From Drosophila pseudoobscura (taxonomy: Eukaryota > Arthropoda > Insecta > Diptera > Drosophilidae), in NCBI RefSeq assembly GCF_009870125.1, contig NC_046683.1, positions 4,464,001 through 4,528,000 of the forward strand: 64,000 nt of DNA. Direction: 5' to 3'. Under the pieces are notes generated by a model. The model was given only the letters and a program-made list of their open reading frames with translations. It searched no databases and was not told where the DNA came from. The position numbers were made by a program, and so were the translations under genes. This document shows, piece by piece, positions 34,340 through 45,830 of this stretch; within the stretch, counting starts at the first letter, position 1; each line of letters starts with the position of its first letter.

Positions 34340-34384
<45 letters not shown>

Positions 34385-34796
34385 GAGGGAGCTGGAGAGG
34401 GTAGCATTATTGAAACTTGCAAAAGAATCAAATTAAATACATTTGAAATGGAATTATGGTAATAATGCATATTTGCACTGCTTACAAACTGCTTTCAACA
34501 AAGAAATGCCCGCGCATGTCGTGTGCCTGACTAGGCACCATGCCATAGGCGTGCATTTATAGGGGAAAAAGAGGTTCGGAACACTGGCTTAAGCATATTT
34601 CCCTCGTACTAACTTCTATAGTCTGTGAAATCTAGGCAGTTGCCTATCGCCTCGACTGGTCTTCAAGGGGTATTTAAGTCTTCGAGTGTCATCTCCAATA
34701 CATGCAATATATCGATATATACATATGCACATATGTACCTGCTTATATACATACAACTAAATGCCAATTTCTTGTTCTCTTTTGCTCTAATTGCAG
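27531..34796. other. sgg 5' intron region
   Basis: No coding exon recognised. Possible extra first exons include one ending at GCC|GTAAGT (donor near 30129) after a GC-balanced stretch from about 29930. A region around 30710-30860 contains repeated GCAGTGCT and CAGCTGTCGA words. GA/CT tracts lie near 28683-28731, 31857-31905, 33726-33760, 33880-33903 and 34345-34381. A GGTTCGG-like CCGAA repeat is at 29279-29325, and G-rich GGAGGT/GGGGGA repeats are at 31433-31465. Confidence 0.4.
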
Positions 34797-36045
34797 GTTG
34801 GACGCCGCCCCATGCATAGCGTACTCTCTGCTTCCGCTTGAAGTGGATGTGTGTGTTGCCAAAAACAGAGAGAGAGAGAGAGAGAGAGAAGCAGCAGCAG
34901 CAGTAATAACAGACTAACTGCAGTTGAATCGCGTTTGTGTTTGTGTTTGTGTTTGTGAGTGTTGTGCAATTTGAAAGAGAAAGAAGAACAAATGAAGGAA
35001 CAAAAAAAAAGCGACAATTAAAATAATCGCCAAAAACGTGCCATTGAAAGAAGAAAGGAGAAACGAGATAGTTTTCTCTGTGTGTGGGTGTAGAGAGGAA
35101 GCAGTGCAGCAGCAAGCAGTGTAGCAACAACAACAACGACAGCGACAGGAAGACACGTGACGTGACGCGCGCGCGAGATTTTCGATTTGTTATTTTTTTT
35201 GGTATCCACCAAAATCCGTGCTGTGTGTGTTTTTTTTTGATTGTTTAACTGATATTTTTTCATATGTATATTTATTATGTTGTTTACAGCCGTTTAACAG
35301 TTACAAATTCTTTGATCCTTTGACGAGTGTGTCTGTGTGTGTGTGTGAAAACAACAAAGAAAGAAGCAAGAAACAATAACAAAAAAAAAACCAACAGGAA
35401 GAGGCAATAAAAGAATAGTCAAAAGCCAAAAGACAACAGACAAAAAGTTCGTGGCATGCCAATGGCCGTGCATTGCAGTGGAACGAAGAAGCAACAGCAG
35501 CAGCAGAAGAAGAAGAAGCAGTGGGAGCAGTAGGATCAAGCAGTGCACAAAGCAGTGGATGCAGCATCACCAACAGCAGCAGAAGCAGCAGCAGCAAAAA
35601 ACCAACAGCGTGTGGCAAAGAGAGAGAGAGAGAGAGTGAGAGGGAGAGAGGAAAATAATCAATTCTGAATATTGGGGAACCCCCCCCTCCCCCGAACACT
35701 TCAACACACACACGATCCTTACTCCTCCACCAAGACAAGGCACAAGTCCATTGATCGAATAAAGAAGGGCTTGCCCGCCATCTTAAGAACAACCGAACAA
35801 CAGCCGGGATATTTTGTTATTGAAACAAAAAAAAACAGCAATTAAAAAGTGTGTGTGCGAGTGCGAGAGAGTGAGAGAGAGCAGGTGAAAGCACACAGCA
35901 ATATAAGGAGAAAGGAGAAGCAGCAAAGAGGCAGAAGAGAGCAAGCAGCGCTGCGTCACCATGAGCGGTCGTCCAAGAACTTCCTCCTTTGCCGAGGGCA
36001 ACAAACAGTCACCGAGTCTGGTGCTGGGAGGCGTCAAAACATGCA
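34797..36045 (+). other. sgg: sgg exon with long 5' leader and the MSGRPR start
   Basis: The acceptor TTGCTCTAATTGCAG (ends 34796) has a good pyrimidine tract and branch-like CTAAT. The exon would run to the donor at 36046 (A|GTAAGT), so the leader is about 1.16 kb. It contains GA tracts (34867-34889, 35618-35653, 35859-35882) and CAG/CAA-rich stretches (35485-35610), with several upstream ATGs. A leader this long with upstream starts suggests translational control or internal promoters; I cannot tell which. Confidence 0.5.
35961..36045 (+). CDS. sgg: shaggy first coding exon of the standard kinase isoform (partial)
   Basis: ATG at 35961 in CACC context encodes 28 residues beginning [13 protein letters not shown] and ending GGVKTC, plus one base of the next codon, before donor A|GTAAGT. 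The N-terminus includes [10 protein letters not shown], with the serine of the inhibitory SFAEG motif (GSK-3 Ser9/21 equivalent, an Akt/S6K target). This is a precise match to GSK-3 N-termini and to the D. melanogaster 514-residue Shaggy as I recall it. Phase 1 at the donor. The kinase domain is encoded downstream, outside the window. Confidence 0.95.
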
Positions 36046-36229
36046 GTAAGTACCCCACAAAACTCGATATATAACACCTCCCCCTGGTACTCCATCCCCC
36101 CATCGACCATTATAGGAAATAATCGTATTCAGTTCTATTACAAATGAGATCATTCTTTTGCGGGTAGCATTCGTTTTTGAGGGATTGACTCCCCACTTTG
36201 CAAACCTAGATCTTTGCTTTGCTCACCCC

Positions 36230-36576
36230 CTTCCAGGCCACACCGAATCCTTTTGACACTATCCCTCATAACGACTTCTGCAGGAGAAATCAGTCCCCCA
36301 CTTCTTCTGCCACTGCCCGGCCCTTGGAAATCGTCGTCTTCGGATCCTCGGGGCCGCTTTCCTCACGGACCTGTCCGAGATCAAACCAGGGACCTTGTCC
36401 AAATTCATCCAAGCCTCCGTATGGGACTGCCCTTACCGTACAGTAGTTTGCTCTCGCGGTTCAGGCAACGAGAAGGCAACACAATGGACCTCTTATTGGT
36501 GCAAGTGAGCTTGGTGGGGCGAGGGTTTTTATCCCCGTCCTTCCAGGCTACCGCCTTAACCTAACCTAACCTAGAT
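36230..36576 (+). mobile_element. 3' fragment of a non-LTR retrotransposon
   Basis: From about 36252 a frame reads PHNDFCRR. After a one-base frameshift near 36288 it continues HFFCHCPALGNRRLRILGA and on to VWD, which is the C-terminal cysteine/histidine region of the ORF2 protein in LOA/I/R1-like elements. The fragment ends in CCTAACCTAACCTAG-type short repeats at 36553-36574, typical of an element 3' end. It lacks reverse transcriptase and endonuclease domains, carries the frameshift and is inactive. The exact left edge is not visible. It lies in plus orientation inside the sgg intron. Confidence 0.7.
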
Positions 36577-38570
36577 GGGACACTGCATTGCGGGGGCGCA
36601 TCCTGTTTCAATCGATGATTTCAAAGTCTTATACATATTGGGATGAGCCGATCGAACGATGAGTGTCTTTCTTCTTTCCTCGTTTTTTGTTTGTATATGT
36701 AGGTCTTTTAAGGGAAGTACGGAGTAGTACCTTCAGAATTATGTATCTTGTAAGTTTTCCCCAGTGGATTTTCCTAGATTTTTGCTATTTAGGATAATTA
36801 TTCTTAAGGATATGTGACAGTTTGTGATAATCCACCGTTCAAAAGTGTGTGATTCAACCTTCACCACTGTAGATCTTGTCCTCTCATAGACACATAGCCT
36901 CTATTCCTTGCCTTAAGATCGCTAGATCTCGCCGTCGTCGTGGTTTTCTTAACAATCTGCTTAGAGGATAGATTAGGGAGGAGTCTTGAGCGCCTAGCAA
37001 ACCCAAAAGCGAGACTTAACCCGACAAAACCCTCGAATTTGGACCCCCATATGATAGATATGATATATGATATGTCGTTCAGTTTGTGGCAGTGAAAGTG
37101 TCATTTATGATAGCTCGCAAAGGAATCGTTTGCGAGCCTTTTGCAGGGCGCTGCTAGCTCTGGGAAGCTCTGGTCACATTGGACTAAATATCAGCTGGTA
37201 GCTGCTGTAGGAAAAAAGCGTTTGATTGGGAAGCGCAGATGCAGATACAGATTGGGAAATAAATTTTTTGGATGAGGGAAGGTAGGGTACCTAGGGGTAT
37301 TTTTTTGTTTCGCTGAATGCTGTGATTGCCCGTTCTTCATGAATGCACTTGCGAGTGTCGTGCAATGGATTGCAATTCCCAGACTGCCCAAAAGTGTGCT
37401 ACACCACACCACACCAAACACTTGCACCACACATCCACCTGCATCGCATCCCAAATGCATTCAGAGAAGCAGTACAGATTATGGAATATTACTATCTGCC
37501 TAAAAGCTATACGGATCCATTGATAAACCAATTCTCTATTGGGATTATCTATGATACGACACAGAATCTTCCTGCTGTTCGTTGGAAGGGCATGGCATAG
37601 AAATGGTAATACCCAATCTTCTTGTTTTTCCAAAGAAACCCAGCTATTGCCTTGTTTTTTTCTTATCAGCGAACGAAATGTGCGCCCACCTGTGCGGCCC
37701 ACTGTCGGTATTCGTCCCCGATACCCTCACGCACACAGATACGCTCGCATAATGGTGTGTATTGGTACAAGGTGAGGTACAATCTATCTCTTAATCAGTA
37801 ATCTGTTTTTTAGTCACTCTTTCTCTCTCTCTACCTCTCTGTCCGCTGTCTCAATATCATTTTCGGTGTGCTCTCTCAATCTCTTTATTTCTCTAGCCGC
37901 TCGCTCACATTTGCCAATTTGCCGCTTGGCGTGTGGCTGGCACAGTGGTATGCAGATGCAACCGGTCCCTCTCCTCTCCGCTCCGCTCCGCTCCACTGTG
38001 CAGGCACGGCACCAGATACATCATCATCGTCGCCGCATGGCGACTGCGGCGAGTGACGCGCATGCCAGCACACACACACACACATACCCCGCACAGCGGT
38101 TTTCACCTCACGCGACCTGCTGCCTCGTACTCGTTTTCTCGGTTTCCACTCTCTCTCTCTCTCTGTGCGATGTGCGATGAGACGGCTTGGCTCTGGCCGC
38201 CGCTCTTCCTTACCTTGCTTTGATACGCCTTGTGGTTACTTCGGCCTCCTCTGGCTGTGTCTCGCTCTCTCCGTTCGGCTGTGCAGCCGCTCTCGTCGCC
38301 TCAATGTGTTTTCGTGTTCTGTGTTCTGTGTTCTGCCTCTCTTGCTGTCACTGCATACAGTTATAGTTGTCGCTGTTGCCGTCTCCCTCGATCTCTGTGG
38401 CTCTGTGGCTGTGTGGCTGTGTGCGTGTTGTTGTTTTTCGAAGCGAAAACGACACGAAATTTTAGTAGCGCTGATGAAACGAAAAACTGAGCATTTGCGG
38501 ACAACGAAAAACTTACAGAAATGTTTTTGTGCTAACTTGGCTGGGGTTTTGCGAAAAGTTTGTTCCTATC
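36577..38570. other. sgg intron sequence
   Basis: No exon recognised. A 9-bp perfect inverted repeat, GCTCGCAAA with TTTGCGAGC, lies at 37113-37137 (7-nt loop), and a motif-1-like TGGTCACATTG (one mismatch) near 37171. CT tracts are at 37817-37838 and 38146-38164. Confidence 0.4.
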
Positions 38571-38577
38571 GCACAAT

Positions 38578-38620
38578 AATATCGATACAACACACCCCAG
38601 GATCGTATATATCGATATAT
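38578..38620 (+). promoter_or_regulatory. paired DRE-like sites, candidate internal sgg promoter
   Basis: TATCGATA at about 38580-38587 and ATATCGATAT at 38609-38618 lie about 700 bp upstream of the short ATG exon at 39313. The sequence between (38630-39312) is GC-balanced with a TG tract at 38821-38852 and could be a 5' leader. Confidence 0.45.
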
Positions 38621-39312
38621 CAAGTGTATACTCAACACCGCTAGCCGCCCGAGCCGAGAAACACAACGCGGAATAAATGAAAACGCGCGCGTTTCCAACT
38701 TTCATTTAAACATTTTATTTTTTTTTTTGTATTTTTCACGCTCAGGGCATCCCGTGGCTGCACCGCAAGGCGGTTCTCCGTTTGTGTGTTATTTGAAATA
38801 AATAATTTTATTGAGCGAACAGTGTGTGTTTGTGTGTGTGTGTGTGTGTGTGTAAACGGTTTTCCTGTTCACGAAATTGTGTTATTCTTTTTTGTTTTAT
38901 TTGCGGGCTGTGTATTCCCCTGCTGGCCCCCACGCCCCAGCGCTCTCGTGAGCGCGCGCGTGTTTGTGCCTGTTCGTGCTCTCGCTTTCTTGTGCTTGTG
39001 CTGGTGTGTGTGTGTGTATAGGTGTGTGCCCGACGGTGCCCTACAGGACTGCGCTGCTGGCGCTGGCCCGCTGCCGCTAACACAGTTCTCGGTCTCGGGA
39101 CCGAGCAGAAAAACAAAAAGAAACCCCATACACGAGAAAGAGAGAAAGAAGGTCAGCACCACAGAAGCTCACCGCCCACCCTCCCTCTTGGACGACACCC
39201 GGCGTATAACCCCCCGCACCGGAGCAGCAGCAGCAGCAGCAGCGCAGTGGCGTCGCTGCCCAGCGTATTTCTGTTCTTTCGTTTCTACTGCTGGCTGACG
39301 AAGGCGTCGAGC

Positions 39313-39343
39313 ATGTTGGTCAATCGCAGTTCGCTGTTCGAAG
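39313..39343 (+). CDS. sgg: possible short alternative sgg first coding exon (10 residues)
   Basis: ATG at 39313 encodes MLVNRSSLFE plus one base, followed by donor G|GTAAAG. The phase is the same as in the MSGRPR exon, so it could join the same downstream kinase exon in frame. It follows a GC-balanced stretch and a DRE pair. The start context is not strong and the exon is short, so it could equally be untranslated, with the kinase started further downstream. It would give a kinase lacking the SFAEG autoinhibitory serine. Confidence 0.4.
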
Positions 39344-42100
39344 GTAAAGAGAAGAGAAATAAAGTTGGAGGGGGAAGTTCGGGGCGGGGTGGGGAGTGGC
39401 GGGAGAGCCCCAAAAAAAACCCTACTCTCCCCGCTGTTGGCAAAAAGCAGAGCCAACAAAAAAAAAATATGGGCAAAGTGTCTAAAGACAAGGTGAGGCA
39501 CAATCTCGCTTCGCCCAGGCTTATGGTTTATTTCCCGCTACAGTTCCGGAGGATTGATTCTCTGTTGTCAGGCATTTCCCTTGATTATCCCACGACAAAT
39601 AATCACTATAGTAGGAAAGATCTGTGGAACAAATTACGCCTTCCAATCTCCCCTTTTTCGAGCTACTTTTCGTATCTTACGATCATTTGCCAAAAACATT
39701 CCTTGGGAAACACACATCGCAAAGCCAAAAAGAAATGAAGAGAAAAGAATTACCTTGTCTAAAGACATCTTGTGCCCAAACACACACGCACGCACACACA
39801 GAGGGGGGAGAGAAAGAGAGAGTGATGTGGCCGTGTGCGTGAGTGCAAAAAGAGTACAGCAGGCGACGAGTCCGGGGCTCTCTTTCTCTCAGTCTCGCTC
39901 TCTGGCAAAGCATCTAAAAATATCAGAATCGAGCACAACATTTAATTAATATTTATTAATAATTTAGCAAACAAAAAGAAATTGGTTCATAATCCAATTT
40001 GCAAAAAGAAAGAAAGTCTGGCTTGGGGATATAGTAATCAAATCCGGTCAGCACTTTGACTCCGTTTTAAATTCAATTAAAACAACGTAAATTGAACTGC
40101 CAAAAGTAAATGAAATGGCATACTGGCATACACAGTAAATAATTAAGGGGAGAGGTGGAAGTGGGACGAAAAGGTTAGCCCCGAAGACTGCATCGGGGGA
40201 TCGATGCATCCCCCCGGACAGCTCTGATGGACATAGTAATTCCATTTTGATTAAATCCAACTCTGAGTGAAGTTTGCTTCAATTATCTTTGAAATTAAAC
40301 CCTGACCTATGACCCGATCCTGTCCACGACATCCAAAGGGCATTTAGGAGCCTTTGGCATTGGTTTCGAATCAGTTACGATTTAGTTCAGAGTCGACTGC
40401 AAAACGAGAAGGTCCAAAGCTAAAGTTAATTCGAAAAGATCCCTTGTTCCGATGGCAGGTATATGGCATAACCCTTTAGATCAAATACTCAGCGAAATAC
40501 TATGTGAGTGACGGCAAAGAAGCGACTAAGAAGCGACCGAGCGTCCATTCTACTCTCCAGAGGGGATAGGGTTTCGGGTTGCCAGAGATCGTGCCGTTAG
40601 AATAATATACAATCCCCGCCCCATCCATTCGGCATTCTGCTGAGTCCACAGAATTCTCCTAAGAGGACTCGTCAGCTGGAAATACAATTTTGTACAAAAT
40701 TAAGGGAATGCAGAATAGATTTCTTTTGTAGAGATGATGGACCCCTTTTTTGGGGTGTCGATGTCCAGAGAATCTTTAATCGATTTATTTGCAAGTTTTA
40801 TCGACTATCAACACACATTTTAGCTACTGGCTTGTGTCTCTCTCTCCCTCCCTACCTCCCTCTCTCTGTCTCTGTCTCTATTTGGCCTTGAATTTTCTCT
40901 CCTGGAATGCCCAAAAACACCACCCCCACATCCCCCCCGTGATCTGTGCGTGGCCATGCCTGGCGTGGGCGTTCGTTCTGCTGCACCTTTCTCTCTCCCT
41001 CTTTGTCCGTCTTTGGGCCATTGCATCTCTCCCTCTCTCTCTCTGTGCACACCTCTCGGCCATTGCCTCTCACTTGTTCTCTCTTTCTTTACGGTCTTGA
41101 TTCGCAGATCGTGCGTTGAATGCGCTGTCTATCCTCTCCGCTCCCTGCCTCTTCTCTATCCTCTGCTTGAAGCTGCGTCATCGACGTCGCGGTCGCTGTT
41201 GCCGTCGTCACTTGGCGTAAACAAGATAATGACCCACATAGGCGAGAGAGAGAGACAGAGAGAGGGAGAGGATGAGCAGGTGGTGAGGTGAGGTGATTAA
41301 GACCATGAGAGCGGGAAGCGTGAGTGGGACAGAGAGGGCAGGGCGCGGGCACGGGCGCGGGTGAGCGCATTCCAAGCGTCAAAGCGAGCGGCGCAAATGC
41401 AGCGAATTTTTGCTGCCGACTGCGCTGCTTGCGTATCTCTTTTTTTGCCGCTGCTGTTCATCAAATATTTATGTAATTCGTGGATACCCTAACCGATAGA
41501 GAGAGAGGGAGGGAGAGGGAGGCATACGTAGAAAACTCCGAAAAAAATACCACAATCGATAATTTAAAATTATTTATACGGCGACCCCCCAAAGCTTTTG
41601 TGTGCTTCTAAAGATCTATAAACTTTGACCAAGGTCCAAAATTGAATGTTTTTTTTTAGCAATTGACAAGAAAAGCCACAAAATTCCCAAGAAAATGGGA
41701 TTCTGATACTTTGGAAATGATGGGTTGCTCCCCAGACAGACTTCCTAGAACCGATGCCACTTATTTTGGTTTACGATCCTCAGAGATCTTTCGAAGGGAC
41801 CCGAACAGGGACCCGTCCTTGTATAGGGAACACATCCTGGAAGAATCCGAGAAGGACCTATTCCGATCAAGAATCATGGATCTTCCATTGCCAAATGGAG
41901 TGTCTGGCCTGGTCTGCCTTCGCCTATGGGACATTTCTACAACCAATCAATAACAAGGAATGTAATAGGCAAAGAAAAAGCATATCATTTCATGCTTTTT
42001 ATGCCAAAATTTTCGTCAAACAGTTCTGTAAAAATTTCCACATATAACACCATAAACACAACACAAGATACCGAAAAAACTGAGCCCAAAAGCGACCAAA
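39344..42100. other. sgg intron sequence
   Basis: No exon recognised before 42101. CT/GA tracts lie at 40835-40877, 41000-41046 and 41245-41273. A region at 41090-41400 is GC-balanced with a CAG acceptor-like site near 41106. An AATCGATAA site lies near 41555. The 60-130-codon frames show no motif. Confidence 0.4.
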
Positions 42101-42419
42101 ATGAGCGCCAGCCATCACCATCGAAAGGTGGGCAAAATGTATCCGGAAAATAGGAAGAAACCGATACAGCCGGGGCAGACGAACTATTCGCTGGAGCCGA
42201 TGCAGGATCAAACGGTTCAAATACCAGCGGCGGTTGTCGATGGCACCAATCCCAATGGCCACAAGGCGGTGACGGCCAAAGTGCGTGATATGAAGCTGAA
42301 GATCGGTGAGGAGCCATCGGGTTCCACCAAATTCGGGGGGACAATGTTGATCAAGACTCCGGAGGACAAGAGTGTCGATAGATCATTCTTTGAGAAACAG
42401 TTTGGCCAGTTATTGAACA
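42101..42419 (+). CDS. probable alternative sgg first coding exon, 106-residue N-terminus
   Basis: ATG at 42101 in CCAAA context encodes 106 residues: MSASHHHRKVGKMYPENRKK, a basic start, then a hydrophilic middle and a C-terminal LIKTPEDKSVDRSFFEKQF. It ends at AACA|GTCAGT (donor 42420) in phase 1, the same phase as the other sgg start exons. TP and SP sites are scarce; LIKTPEDKS could be a phosphorylation site. No known domain. It resembles a genuine exon in codon use and start context. The joining to sgg is inferred from strand, position and phase; a separate nested gene is the alternative, which is why I give no symbol. A strong AG|GTAAGT site follows 122 nt later. Confidence 0.55.
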
Positions 42420-42528
42420 GTCAGTGTCCCCCTCCCGCCTCTCTCTCGCCACCCCCCCACCTACAATGCATAACCATCTATTTCCAATATTATGATAATC
42501 ATGTTTCTCTTTCTGTTTTTTTTTTCTC

Positions 42529-42547
42529 CCTCTCTTTTCAGGTAAGT
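42529..42547 (+). promoter_or_regulatory. candidate recursive (zero-length exon) splice site
   Basis: A pyrimidine tract (TTTTTTTTTCTCCCTCTC) leads into TTTTCAG|GTAAGT, with the junction at 42541^42542. An acceptor fused directly to a consensus donor is the ratchet-point signature of long Drosophila introns. If the acceptor is used by the exon ending at 42419, the intron is 122 nt and the weaker GTCAGT donor is replaced by GTAAGT. Confidence 0.6.
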
Positions 42548-43650
42548 TGGAAGATCCCGTTTTTTATGTGTTATCTCTTAATGGTATATCCGGTTAATCG
42601 GTTAATCCAAGGGTAAGCCAGCGAAAGTCTATGTTTAGAAACTACTTGCCTCCCCTACACACAACCCCTCCAACGCCTTTGGAGATATTCTCCATAATTT
42701 TTGTGTATTTTTAAGACCACTTTCCATGGATCTATGGCTTGAACATTGCCTTGTACTATTAAGAATTTAGTTTTTAATTATTATTTAAGCATTAGCTTTA
42801 GTCTTTACTTCGAAAAGATAATTAAAGGATCTGTTTTTGGGTAGATCTCGTTCTCCCTCGCACTTTTTGTGGCTGTATTATGGGTTCCTTTGTAAATATC
42901 CTACCCTCGAAAGGCCTCGATAAGGAAGAGATATCTTCGGAGTCGTACCCTCGTGTTCAGGGCTTCGCGGGCGCTGCATACTTTTGGGCGGCCCTCAATA
43001 ATGCGGTCGGTCCCCAACCCCGCCCCCCACCCTACGAACAGCAGAGAGAGCGAGAGAGAGGTTACACTTTTGGGGTCGTCGTGCATGCCCTCTCCCTCAC
43101 ACCCACACGCATCTTTCTCGTGTTGAATCATCGGCAGACGATGCCGCCGCTCGGCTGTGGCCGTCTGTTACCTAATTTTTGCATAAGTCGACGCACAGAC
43201 GGACGCCACGCCGTTTACCGGTGCAGCCAGAACAAGGAGAGACAGATAGCGGCATGCACTGCTTGCAAATGAGCTTTTCCTTGGGCGAACTAGAAATTCT
43301 TGCCCGCTCTCCCTCTATCTCTCTCTCTCTCTTCGTTGTGCACTCTCATTTTGACGTGTGAGCGCCTCTCTCTCTCTCTCTCTGTCGCCCACCTGGGGAT
43401 CCATGTTAATCGGCTCTTCAGAACGTTCAATGCTCCGACACGAACACTCACGCACACATTCAGGTATATAAATGTGAATTAAACGCACACGAACACCCAA
43501 AGTGCATTAAGATAAGGTGAAGCTGCCACCAGACAACGCTCTCCTCTCCGTACGGGGTGCTAAATAAATATTTTCTGGATTATTATAAGCGAAACCCCCC
43601 CGGGAGGCATGAAAAACAATAAGAGATCTACCAAAAATAGTTGCAATCGA
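42548..43650. other. sgg intron sequence
   Basis: No exon recognised. CT tracts lie at 43312-43332 and 43366-43384. GC-rich stretch near 43000-43060. Confidence 0.4.
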
Positions 43651-43656
43651 CTAAAG

Positions 43657-44214
43657 GGTGGCAAAAAGGTATTTTATTCTGAATATTTAACTATTATTAT
43701 TCATTAAAAGTTTTTGAATGAGTGAAAAATGTAGAATATCAAGGGATTTTATCTACAAAGATATGATGACTCAATATAATAAATAATGCAAAGCACCAAG
43801 CCTCTTTCACACCATTTCCCTGTCGTGTTTGTCACTCTCTCCCTCTCCGAAAACTCCTAAGGAATTGTCTGCTTCTGTAAATAATGAAAAATCCATTCTC
43901 TTTGATTGTTTTTCAGTGAGAATGGGCGAAGCATAGCGCCCTAATGGTGGCAAAAATGTATTTTATTCGGAATATTCAATTATTTTTTGCAAAACAGCTG
44001 ACTAAAAGTTTTTTGCTGAGGGAAAAAGGTGGAATATCGATGGTTATCTACAAAAATATGATGCATAGCTGAATAAATTAAAAAAATTAAAATCGACAAG
44101 CTCCTTCTTCCCATTTCCCTGTCGTGTTTGTCTTTTGTCTCTCTCTCCGACCCCTCTGCTTCTGTAAATGGTGAAAAATCCATTATGTTTGATTGTTTTT
44201 CGGTGAGAAACTCG
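43657..44214 (+). repeat. direct duplication, two ~0.27-kb copies with 288-bp period
   Basis: Copy 1 starts GGGTGGCAAAAAGGTATTTTATTC near 43656 and ends TTTGATTGTTTTTCAGTGAGAA near 43922. Copy 2 starts ATGGTGGCAAAAATGTATTTTATT near 43943 and ends TTTGATTGTTTTTCGGTGAGAA near 44209. Both share CCCATTTCCCTGTCGTGTTTGTC and CTTCTGTAAAT.GTGAAAAATCC. Divergence of roughly a fifth and several indels show it is not recent. Confidence 0.8.
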
Positions 44215-45795
44215 CCTCACCTTGTGCAAACACACCTTGCGCACGGCCCACACGCTCTCACGCACGCACACAGTCGCGCACGCATTTAGCGCCAGCTGCG
44301 CTGCTTTTGCCGACGCTGACGTTGGTCTGCCGCTGCTTTTGCTGGTGGAGCGGTGGGGCTTTGCCTATGGTTTTTGGTTTTTGGCTCTTCGTCCCACCGA
44401 ATCGTGTTTCAATCGTGTCGCATCTACCGAGCAAGCGCCGCGCACTTTCCACCGTCCGCTTTGTATCGTTTCGTTTCGTTCCATTTCGTTTCGTTTCACA
44501 TCGATTTTGCCCCCCCCCCCTCAAAAAAAAAAACTAAAAAGAATCCGAAGATCAAGAAGAAGCAGGGCAAACACAAAAGTGTAATACAAAAATCATAATT
44601 TTTTGTTTTTGTTTTTATTATGTATTTCGTTGTTGTGACATATGTGTGTGCATAGTTTTGTGGGACAGTGTAATGTCCCACTAATCACAAATTCCATCAA
44701 ACAATTCAATTTCCAAAAGTGCCCGTTGTTGTTGTTGTTAATGTGGAGAGAAAACGATAAAAAAAAGAAAAAACAACCAAATTAAAATGTTTATAAAATA
44801 AATAAAAAACCAAAAGAGTTCGGCCCCCCCTCCATACGAAATGGTTTCAATGGATTGTGAAATTTGCAGGCGATTATCGATAGAGAGGGAGTTATGGGGT
44901 CTCAAAAGGGGACTCCAAGGGGTCTCCAAGGGGTCTCCAAGGGGTCCCAAAGGTTCTTTTAATATCATCAATGGGTTTTATGGTCTTCTAAAGAGAGTAT
45001 CGCCTTGGAAGGATGGAGAATCAGAAATCCATTTGGGGAATTCTTTGGAATCTTCTGGAATGCTAGGGATTGTACATCTGGATGGATCTTGAGATAATGC
45101 TGGGAAAGAATATTCTGTAGAACCAAGAAGATGGTTCTTCTCTGTTTACTATGGCTTCGCGTGGGCTAAGAGAATCTTCTGGAAAGAGAGCTCTCTCTTT
45201 GGCAATCTTTTTGTTTTTTTATGTTGGTCTTTTGAGGGTCTATATTTCTTATCTTAATGCCACCCGCACACACACACACACACACACACAGACGCTGTAA
45301 TGCCACAGGCAACACACAAAATTCATCAATGGAAAAGTTTTTGTTTTTTTTGCAATCTCTCCGTCTCTTTCTCTCGGTCTTTGGTTCCCATCTGACTCTG
45401 ACGGCAACAAGTGGCGAGACGGCGTCGTCTTCAAACCAGTTTTTTTTTTGCTGCGGCTGCGGCTGCGGCTGCGTCTGCGCGCTAATTGGTGCTGCTCTCC
45501 CTCTCTCTCCCTCTCGCTCTCGCTCTCTCTAGCAAGCACTCTTCCCATTGCCCGCGCTTCTCCTTGCCTCACGATGATGCCACGATGATGTGTATCGCAA
45601 CCTAACTCAACTCCTCTTCCCTGCCCCTCTGTGCGCCCACCTTTGGTGCTGCTCCCCTTTCCACCTTTCCACCCTCCAGCAGGCCCCTTCGGCTTCGGCT
45701 TTGACTTTTTATGGACGTCAGTGGCCTGTTGTTGTTGTCTCTTGTACGTGCATGCAATTCCTTATTTGCTGTGCGACAATGTTGAAATATGCACT

Positions 45796-45830
<35 letters not shown>

